Source of the DNA: Exiguobacterium profundum
GTDB taxonomy: Bacteria > Bacillota > Bacilli > Exiguobacteriales > Exiguobacteriaceae
Assembly (NCBI RefSeq): GCF_001909285.1
Contig: NZ_MRSV01000001.1
Location: 2,509,096 to 2,573,095, forward strand
Direction of reading: 5' to 3'
DNA: 64,000 nt
In this document: positions 58,299-64,000 of the stretch, one piece after another
Layout of the letters: each line of letters opens with the position of its first letter
Position numbering within the stretch: position 1 is the stretch's first letter
The notes under the pieces: generated by a model
What the model saw: the letters and a program-made list of their open reading frames with translations, nothing else
The model's database searches: none
Told to the model about the DNA's origin: nothing
Translations under genes and position numbers: made by a program

Positions 58299-58328
58299 AA
58301 AAATCGCCGAAATTTCGGCGATTTTTTT
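58297..58328. terminator. Bidirectional terminator
   Basis: A perfect 32-bp palindrome (arms 58297-58312 and 58313-58328, A-run and T-run at the ends) sits between two convergent genes and overlaps the stop of the second. Confidence 0.85.
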
Positions 58329-58737
58329 AGTTCTTCTTATTCCGTTTCTTTTTGCGAAGTGCATAGGCGACACCGGCAATCCCACCGACGACCGCGAGTC
58401 CAGCAACGACCGGAACGAGAACACGTTTCGTCGGAATCATCTCTTTCACACGTTCATATGGCGTTGGTGTCGAGAACTCTAATTGTACGGCTGTATCGCC
58501 ATGTCCATGCGCCCGCGCTTTGCGTGATGCATCCGTGACGACCACACGTCCCGTTGTCCAGCGACGATTGCCGTATTCGTCTACGTACGGACGACGTACA
58601 CGTTTCACATCACGTACCACCTTCCCACGTGCGCGATCTGGTCGGACGACGCGTTCACTCGACCACGAACGGCTCCCAGTCACACTGTACGCTGGTCGTA
58701 CTTTGCGGCGATTGAGCCAAGTATATGAATCGTTCAT
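58327..58737 (-). CDS. Basic protein with a C-terminal membrane helix, unknown function
   Basis: The protein is 136 residues from ATG 58737 (GGGAGGG 8 nt upstream). Residues 10-80 are rich in Arg, Lys, Val, Ser and Trp with repeat-like RRKVRPAYSV, ERVVRPDRARGKVVRDVKRVRRPYV and TTGRVVVTDA segments, which suggests a nucleic-acid- or surface-binding region. A hydrophobic helix (about 108-126, VLVPVVAGLAVVGGIAGVAYAL) is followed by a Lys/Arg/Asn tail. I recognise no family. The adjacent acidic protein is convergent, so the opposite charges may be coincidence. Confidence 0.65.
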   Translation of the reverse strand: MNDSYTWLNRRKVRPAYSVTGSRSWSSERVVRPDRARGKVVRDVKRVRRPYVDEYGNRRWTTGRVVVTDASRKARAHGHGDTAVQLEFSTPTPYERVKEMIPTKRVLVPVVAGLAVVGGIAGVAYALRKKKRNKKN

Positions 58738-58827
58738 CTTCAATTCCCTCCCATACTGTTCAAAACCTCTCTTCTAATTATACCCATACAACATCACCCA
58801 AAACATGTGACAAATGGTTCAAAAAAA

Positions 58828-58855
58828 GATGTGACACCATACGGCATCACATCTT
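58828..58855 (-). terminator. Terminator of the RND gene
   Basis: AGATGTGA (58828-58835) pairs with TCACATCT (58848-58855), with an inner CC/GG pair; TTTTTTT follows on the minus strand. Confidence 0.8.
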
Positions 58856-58864
58856 CAAGCTAAA

Positions 58865-61800
58865 TCATTCTGTAAATGGTTTGTCCTTATGACGACGTTT
58901 CGCCAAAATCAGGTAGTACGCCGGGACAAGGACGAGAGTCAACACAGTTGAGAATAGAATACCCGATACGATGCCGATCGCAAGCGGTTTGAAGAGCGGG
59001 TCTTCACCAAGTGCGACTGGCAAGAGGGCAACGACTGCCGTGAGCGCCGTCAAGAGAATCGGACGAATCCGAGCGCGCCCTGCTTCGTAAACGGCGGTTG
59101 TGACCGGTAATCCTTCACGAATGCGTTGTTCGATAAACTCGAACAGGACGACTGCGTTCCGAACGACGATTCCCGCAAGTGAGACCATCCCCATCGATGC
59201 CATGAAACTGAACGGCGTCTGTGTCACGAACAATCCGACGACCGCTCCAGCAATCGCGAGATAGATTGTGAACAAGACGAGTAACGGCAACGAGAGTGAA
59301 TTGAACTGGAATGCGATGATCAAGTAAATCAAGAACAAAACGACGACGAACAATGTCGCAAGTTCTAAGAAGAACTCGTTCTGCGTGTCGCTCGCACCGG
59401 ACTGGTCGAACGTGATTCCTTCATCTTCTAACCCCGACTTCGCGTCATCTAACACCTGCTCGACATCTTGTTTAAATGCCTCTTCATCCGTGCCTTCGCT
59501 TGCATAGATTTGGAGTGTGACCGAGCGCTCCCCGTTCTCACGAGGAATCTGTTGAATTTGTTCCGTAGTCGTCTCCGTCACGAACGTACTGAGTGGTGCA
59601 ACAGGTGGACCTGCTTCTGTTTCGACAGGAACTAAAATCTCGTCAAGGGCAAGTGCTTCGCGGTTCGCCTCTGCATCAATGACGATTTTCACGTCACGCT
59701 GTTCTACCCCGTCATCGAATGTACCAATTGGAACACCGTCTGTGACGAGACGAATTTGGTCACTGATTGTTTTAGCCGTCACGCCGGCCTGTGCCATTTC
59801 CTCACGATTCAATTCGTATGTGAGTGTTTGGAACGGTTCTTTAATATTATCGAGGACGATTGCCCCGTCAATTTCTTCAAGGTCGGCCTTCACTTGGTCA
59901 CGTGCAGCCACGAGCTGATCAATCGTCTCGCTCCGCATCGTGAATTCGACAGGTGCCGATGCCGGCGGTCCTTGTTGTTGCGTATCTAGGAAGATTTCGG
60001 CATCTGGATAGTCTTCACGCAACACGTTCGTATACTTATCAATCAATTCGATGGCATCGATTGACTCGTTGTCGACACGAACGACCACTTGTCCCGTATT
60101 TTCACCAGACTGATCGAGTCCACCTGTGAATAAACCAGGAAGACCTCCACCTGCGAAGACGGATGTTTCCACGACACCCTCTTCTTCTTTGAATCTCGCT
60201 TCAATTTCTTCAAGACGTGCCTCCGTCTCGTCCAAATCGGTTTGAACGGGGAAGGTCACGCTGGTCACGACTTCCGGACGGTTCGCGGCCGGGAAGAATT
60301 CAAACGGCGTGAGTAAAATCAAACCGTACAATGCCGTCGTGATAACAAATCCAACAATCCCAAACGTCCACGGCCGCTTCGCGACACTCGGTAAAAGGCG
60401 GTCGGCGTAGAAATTACTGAGTCGGTTGAGCGGTCCACCGAGCCAACCTGGTTCACGTTTTGATACTTTCACTTCTTTACGATTCAAACGATACTGCGCG
60501 ATCGGTACGAGCGTCAAACTGATGACCATCGAGGCCAACACAGAGAGGGCTAGCACCGTCGGTAAGGCGCGAATAAAGTTTCCGTTTGCGCCCGACAGCA
60601 AGGTGAGCGGTAAAAAGGCGAAGACAACTGCGAGTGTCGACGTGACAATCGAGCCCCATACCTCTTTCGTTCCTCGTACTGCCCCAAGCATCGCTGAGTC
60701 TCCATTCCGATACCGTCGTAAGATGTTGTCGTTGACGACAATCGCATCATCAACCAAAATACCCAAGGCGATGATTGCACCGATAATCGAGATTTGGTTC
60801 AAATCGACCCCAGTAAACTGTAACGGGATCAAGGCGATCAAGAATGACAACGGAATTGCCAGACTGACGATAATAGAGCCAGAGAATGTTAGACCAATCG
60901 TCGTCACGGCAATAACGGCGATAATGGCGACAATAAATTCACGAGTCAACGATGAGAAAATCGCATCGACTGCTTTCGCTTGTTCATAATAAGGAACGAG
61001 CTCAAAACCATCTAAGTCTCCAAGTTCTGTTTCGACCACGTCATTGACGCGGTCTTGCATCGTTGGAATATCCAAGCCTGATTCAATCGGAACTGTAATC
61101 GAAACAGCCGGCTTTCCGTCTAATGAAACGAGATCGGTTTTACTTTTCGCTGTCTCTTCGACCGTTCCGACGTCTGCTAGTATGACAGGTTCCCCATTGA
61201 ATGAGCCGACGATGACTTGCTCCATGTCGTCTACATTCGTCAAGTTATCGATTGCTAGTTGATAAATCCCCTCTTCAGTCGATTGACGTCCGAGCGGTGT
61301 CGTCTTGTATTCTTCGTTAATGGCCGTTAACACATCAGGAAAGGCAAGTTGACGTGAACTCAGCTCTTCAGAATTAAGTGACACAACATACTCCTGCTCT
61401 GGTAACCCTTTGATCGTGACTCCCGTCACGCCATCCGTTCGCAAAAGTTTCGACTCTAATTGTTCGATGTCTGATCGAACATCCTCAAATGATTCACGAT
61501 CGTCTGCTGTCAATAAGTACGATGCGACAGGTAACTGCCCGAGTGAATCATTGACCGTTGGCGCAAGCGCGTTTTCAGGAAGTTTAGGTGTCGCATCCGA
61601 CAACGCTTGTCGAACGTTCGCCTGAAACTCTGCCAGATCGGTTCCATCCGCATACTCGACCGTGATGTTCGAGAACTCTGAAGCCGAAATCGACGTCACG
61701 TTCTCTACTCCTTCTAAACTACGTAGTTCCTCTTCTAACACGCCGGTAACATTCCGTTCAACCGTTTCCGCTGTCGCACCAGGATACGGTGTTTGAACGA

Positions 61801-61933
61801 GTACGATATTGATCCCGGTTTCAGGAATCTCACGTTTAGGGAGCTGGAAGAACGTCAGCACACCCACGACGATTGCGACGAGAAGAAACACGACAACCAG
61901 TTTCCCTCGCTCAATCATTTTTTCAAAAAACAT
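58865..61933 (-). CDS. RND-family efflux permease (SwrC/AcrB-like)
   Basis: The protein is 1022 residues from ATG 61933 (GAGGGG upstream). Twelve helices are placed as in RND pumps: one near the N-terminus, a large extracytoplasmic loop, a block of five to six, a second loop, and a final block. The opening is PKREIPETGINIVLVQTPYPGA, and the proton-relay Asp pair is in LGILVDDAIVVNDN. Gram-positive members such as SwrC export surfactants, lipids or drugs without an outer-membrane channel. No membrane-fusion protein is adjacent. The start codon directly follows a long inverted repeat that buries the ribosome site. Confidence 0.92.
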   Translation of the reverse strand: MFFEKMIERGKLVVVFLLVAIVVGVLTFFQLPKREIPETGINIVLVQTPYPGATAETVERNVTGVLEEELRSLEGVENVTSISASEFSNITVEYADGTDLAEFQANVRQALSDATPKLPENALAPTVNDSLGQLPVASYLLTADDRESFEDVRSDIEQLESKLLRTDGVTGVTIKGLPEQEYVVSLNSEELSSRQLAFPDVLTAINEEYKTTPLGRQSTEEGIYQLAIDNLTNVDDMEQVIVGSFNGEPVILADVGTVEETAKSKTDLVSLDGKPAVSITVPIESGLDIPTMQDRVNDVVETELGDLDGFELVPYYEQAKAVDAIFSSLTREFIVAIIAVIAVTTIGLTFSGSIIVSLAIPLSFLIALIPLQFTGVDLNQISIIGAIIALGILVDDAIVVNDNILRRYRNGDSAMLGAVRGTKEVWGSIVTSTLAVVFAFLPLTLLSGANGNFIRALPTVLALSVLASMVISLTLVPIAQYRLNRKEVKVSKREPGWLGGPLNRLSNFYADRLLPSVAKRPWTFGIVGFVITTALYGLILLTPFEFFPAANRPEVVTSVTFPVQTDLDETEARLEEIEARFKEEEGVVETSVFAGGGLPGLFTGGLDQSGENTGQVVVRVDNESIDAIELIDKYTNVLREDYPDAEIFLDTQQQGPPASAPVEFTMRSETIDQLVAARDQVKADLEEIDGAIVLDNIKEPFQTLTYELNREEMAQAGVTAKTISDQIRLVTDGVPIGTFDDGVEQRDVKIVIDAEANREALALDEILVPVETEAGPPVAPLSTFVTETTTEQIQQIPRENGERSVTLQIYASEGTDEEAFKQDVEQVLDDAKSGLEDEGITFDQSGASDTQNEFFLELATLFVVVLFLIYLIIAFQFNSLSLPLLVLFTIYLAIAGAVVGLFVTQTPFSFMASMGMVSLAGIVVRNAVVLFEFIEQRIREGLPVTTAVYEAGRARIRPILLTALTAVVALLPVALGEDPLFKPLAIGIVSGILFSTVLTLVLVPAYYLILAKRRHKDKPFTE

Positions 61934-61935
61934 AA

Positions 61936-62002
61936 AAACCCCTCGCTTTCGGATGATGTGCAAATACACATATGATATCTCTTCTTCATCATAGAGGGGT
62001 TT
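61936..62002 (-). promoter_or_regulatory. Structured leader hiding the RND ribosome site
   Basis: AAACCCCTC (61936-61944) and GAGGGGTTT (61994-62002) are perfect 9-bp complements. In the minus-strand RNA the upstream copy pairs with the Shine-Dalgarno GAGGGG, and the T-run before the ATG would make the same stem a terminator. Inner pairs ATGATG/CATCAT and GTG/CAC arms lie between them. Confidence 0.55.
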
Positions 62003-62019
62003 GTCATTGAATTCAATCC

Positions 62020-62490
62020 TTAAGCGTGTTGCAATGTGCTGTCATGGAAACGTTTTTGAAAAGCGTACGATAATTCGATTGACCGCTGTTTTTGTCTAGA
62101 CACGGTATGGTCGGACACGTGTACCTTGACCGATTCCCCCGTCAAAAACTGAATGAGTGTCTCTTTACCATCTCTCTTGATGGCCGTCACGTGTTGAAAG
62201 TTAATCCACGCACAATCTGGACTTTCTTTGGCAATCGTCGGAAAGAAGACGGCATCCGCATGCCAATCCATGACGACCGGCGTCTTTCGATGTGGTCCGA
62301 GGACGTGTCGCGCTGCCTCGATTCGACCTTGAATGCTCGACCCGTAGTATAGACATGCATGTTCCAATAAGTCGATTGGCGACCCCTTTACCCGCATGAC
62401 GCCTTCCGGTTGATACACAAGTGTCTCCGCTTCGCCAAACTCGTTAAATACAGGAATTAAAGCTCTCGTTTCATTGGTCAATCTGCTCAT
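62020..62490 (-). CDS. comK: ComK-family competence transcription factor
   Basis: The protein is 156 residues from ATG 62490 (GGGGGA 7 nt upstream, itself around the alternative ATG 62505). It shares with Bacillus ComK the blocks CLYYGSSIQGR, PVVMDWHADAVFFPT and PDCAWINFQHV, but it is about 35 residues shorter and lacks the C-terminal region. ComK activates DNA-uptake genes by binding AT-rich boxes. It precedes the RND gene by about 90 nt with no classical terminator of its own between them except the long RND leader stem. Confidence 0.88.
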   Translation of the reverse strand: MSRLTNETRALIPVFNEFGEAETLVYQPEGVMRVKGSPIDLLEHACLYYGSSIQGRIEAARHVLGPHRKTPVVMDWHADAVFFPTIAKESPDCAWINFQHVTAIKRDGKETLIQFLTGESVKVHVSDHTVSRQKQRSIELSYAFQKRFHDSTLQHA

Positions 62491-62585
62491 CTTTTCATCC
62501 CCCATAACGTATGTAGTGACTTACATGTCATTCATACCAGGATTTGATCCGCCCCGCAAATCGGCTTTCGTCTATTTCCCATGAA

Positions 62586-62612
62586 AAAACCAGCCGTTTC
62601 CTGGCTGGTTTT
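62586..62612 (-). terminator. Terminator of the sensor kinase unit
   Basis: AAAACCAGCC (62586-62595) pairs with GGCTGGTTTT (62603-62612), near the kinase stop, with TTTTTTC following on the minus strand. Confidence 0.8.
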
Positions 62613-62617
62613 GAAAA

Positions 62618-63988
62618 TCAAGCATTCGATTTTAAAGGTTGGTTCGACTTGAGTCGGGGAAAGTAAAATCGCACTGCAGTTCCGTCACCTGTATTTCGCA
62701 GAGACACTTCCCCTGTGTGAAGCGTCACAATTCGCTGCACGATGAACAGACCGAGTCCGAACTTCCCTTGCTTCCCTCGAGAGAATTGGTGGAACAAGTC
62801 TAAACTCTCATCAACTGGTGGCCCATCGTTAAAGATGGTGATTTCCACGCCGGCGTCATCTTGACGTAGGTCGATGCGGATGCAGGATTCCGCGTAACGG
62901 AGTGCATTGTCGAGCACGTTCTCAAACGCGACCCGAATCTGTTCACCATCGCCAAGCATCTCGCCGCCTTCTCCATTGATTTCCCAATCGAGCTGGCCTC
63001 TGAGTTTGAAGCGCGCGACGAGCAGTTCCATCAACTTGTCGAGATTGATTGGTTCGAGTTTCATTTCTTGTCCTTTGAAATATTCAAGTTTTGTAACGTA
63101 CAACAAATCGACGACTTTCTTCTCGAGTCGAGACGCTTCCTCATCAATGACCTCGGCAGAACCTTTCAAATCTCCTGTCGGATAAATCCCATCCCCAATC
63201 GACTGGGCATATCCACGAATGACCATGATCGGTGTCTTTAAGTCATGGGATATATTTTGAAGCAACGCCTGTTGTGCCAGGTCTTGCTCTTTCAACTCTT
63301 TTCGCATGGCATCAATCGAATGGGCCAATTGACCGAGTTCATCTTGACGATCTAATGGTAAAGCCGTCTCCCACTGTCGATTCGAAATCTTCTCAACGGC
63401 CCGTTCCATCTCCACAATCGGTTTCGTCAGTTGACGCGACATCAGTAAAGCTGGAATCAGTGACAAGAGGCTGATGATACCTATCAGAATCGAGATTCGC
63501 CAGTATAATGTCGACACCAACTCACGACGATAGGCATCCCAAGCGTAGGAGGCTTGATACACAATCGTTCCATCGTATTCATTTTGACGAATGATGTAGT
63601 AGACGTCCTCTCCGTCAATCGTAGTCTGATACCGTTCGACCTGACCACTTTGATTTAACGCTTCCTGATACATGCGGTTCGTCAATTCAAGCGGTGCCGA
63701 TCCGTAGATGATCCGTCCGTTCGGGAGAAAGATCAATTGGTTGACCGAACGGGACTCTTGTTGGCGTCGATCATACTCAATCGGGTTTTGGGGATAATTC
63801 TCTAACTCATTCGTGTTCCCTAAATAATAGTCCACATCTCGTAACGTCTCATATACTTGTTCATCGATGAACTGGGTGATGGATGAACGGACCGTAATCA
63901 AAATCATGAGCGCGAGCGTCACGATGATGAGTAAGATGAGCACCCAAATCTTCCACATGAGCCGCTTCGGTTTAAGCGCGTCCATCAT
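62618..63988 (-). CDS. Two-component sensor histidine kinase
   Basis: The 456-residue protein has TM1 about 13-34, an extracellular loop about 35-165, TM2 about 168-190, HAMP, HisKA with phospho-His in QNISHDLKTPIMVIRGY, and an ATPase with FENVLDNALRYAE and GKFGLGLFIVQ. The signal is unknown. It starts at one of two adjacent ATG codons (63988 or 63985) only 12 nt from the window edge. A response regulator gene almost certainly overlaps or adjoins it outside the window. Confidence 0.92.
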   Translation of the reverse strand: MMDALKPKRLMWKIWVLILLIIVTLALMILITVRSSITQFIDEQVYETLRDVDYYLGNTNELENYPQNPIEYDRRQQESRSVNQLIFLPNGRIIYGSAPLELTNRMYQEALNQSGQVERYQTTIDGEDVYYIIRQNEYDGTIVYQASYAWDAYRRELVSTLYWRISILIGIISLLSLIPALLMSRQLTKPIVEMERAVEKISNRQWETALPLDRQDELGQLAHSIDAMRKELKEQDLAQQALLQNISHDLKTPIMVIRGYAQSIGDGIYPTGDLKGSAEVIDEEASRLEKKVVDLLYVTKLEYFKGQEMKLEPINLDKLMELLVARFKLRGQLDWEINGEGGEMLGDGEQIRVAFENVLDNALRYAESCIRIDLRQDDAGVEITIFNDGPPVDESLDLFHQFSRGKQGKFGLGLFIVQRIVTLHTGEVSLRNTGDGTAVRFYFPRLKSNQPLKSNA

Positions 63989-64000
63989 GGTCTGACGAGA

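Noticed and set aside
58827-58855. Regulatory palindrome upstream of the basic-protein gene
   Set aside because: Position and U-run show it is the terminator of the convergent-side RND gene rather than an operator.

Overview
The window looks like chromosome from a low-to-mid GC Bacillota (Bacillales). The best guess is the genus Exiguobacterium. The support is the conserved block yqeG-yqeH-aroE-yqeI-nadD-yqeK-rsfS-yqeM, a ComK homologue, addAB, PerR- and LexA-type operators, Shine-Dalgarno sites of the AGGAGG/GGGGGA kind, and a C30-type (staphyloxanthin-like) carotenoid cluster. No rRNA, tRNA, insertion sequence, prophage or CRISPR array was seen. The genus name is an inference from gene content, not a measurement.

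Layout. (1) 0.1-4.6 kb: a reactive-sulfur block. Two divergent units, rhodanese+TauE and rhodanese+CstB-like persulfide dioxygenase, share one CsoR/CstR-type operator; a membrane TlpA-like thiol oxidoreductase follows. (2) 4.6-9.2 kb: nitroreductase, a lipoprotein nuclease, catalase under two PerR boxes, a DUF2238 membrane protein, and a VOC protein whose promoter contains a LexA-type box. (3) 9.2-14.4 kb: the ribosome-assembly/NAD/shikimate operon, with an unusual structured spacer and short ORF before yqeH. (4) 14.5-18 kb: psd with a membrane thioredoxin, DUF2929, a Cof-type HAD phosphatase and YitT. (5) 18-29.4 kb: a maltodextrin locus (GH65 phosphorylase, LacI-type regulator, membrane-anchored GH13 amylase, MalG/F/E importer without its ATPase, divergent neopullulanase) carrying several LacI-type operators. 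(6) 29.5-33 kb: MATE pump, enoyl-CoA hydratase, YbaK, PssA. (7) 33-42.4 kb: carotenoid genes. A plus-strand unit (CruF-like, acyltransferase, glycosyltransferase, CrtP-like oxidase) converges on a minus-strand unit (methyltransferase, two CrtN-like desaturases, CrtM). (8) 42.5-50.1 kb: YisL, a response regulator/hybrid-sensor pair, and a MarR-controlled heterodimeric ABC exporter. (9) 50.3-62.5 kb: addAB, truncated globin, two small unknown proteins, an RND pump with a structured leader, and comK. (10) The window ends in a sensor kinase whose partner lies outside.

The most interesting item is the gene-free stretch 37.08-37.48 kb between the two carotenoid units. It has a promoter and a strong intrinsic terminator on the plus strand. 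Between them are six hairpins or loop segments, each displaying a (U)UCCCC(C) sequence, including a perfect 7-bp and a perfect 9-bp stem. I read it as a roughly 330-nt trans-acting RNA that presents repeated anti-Shine-Dalgarno loops, similar in principle to staphylococcal RNAIII, and I do not recognise it as any known family. Secondary leads are the yqeG-yqeH spacer, the RND leader, the shared sulfur operator and the LexA-type box in front of a VOC gene.
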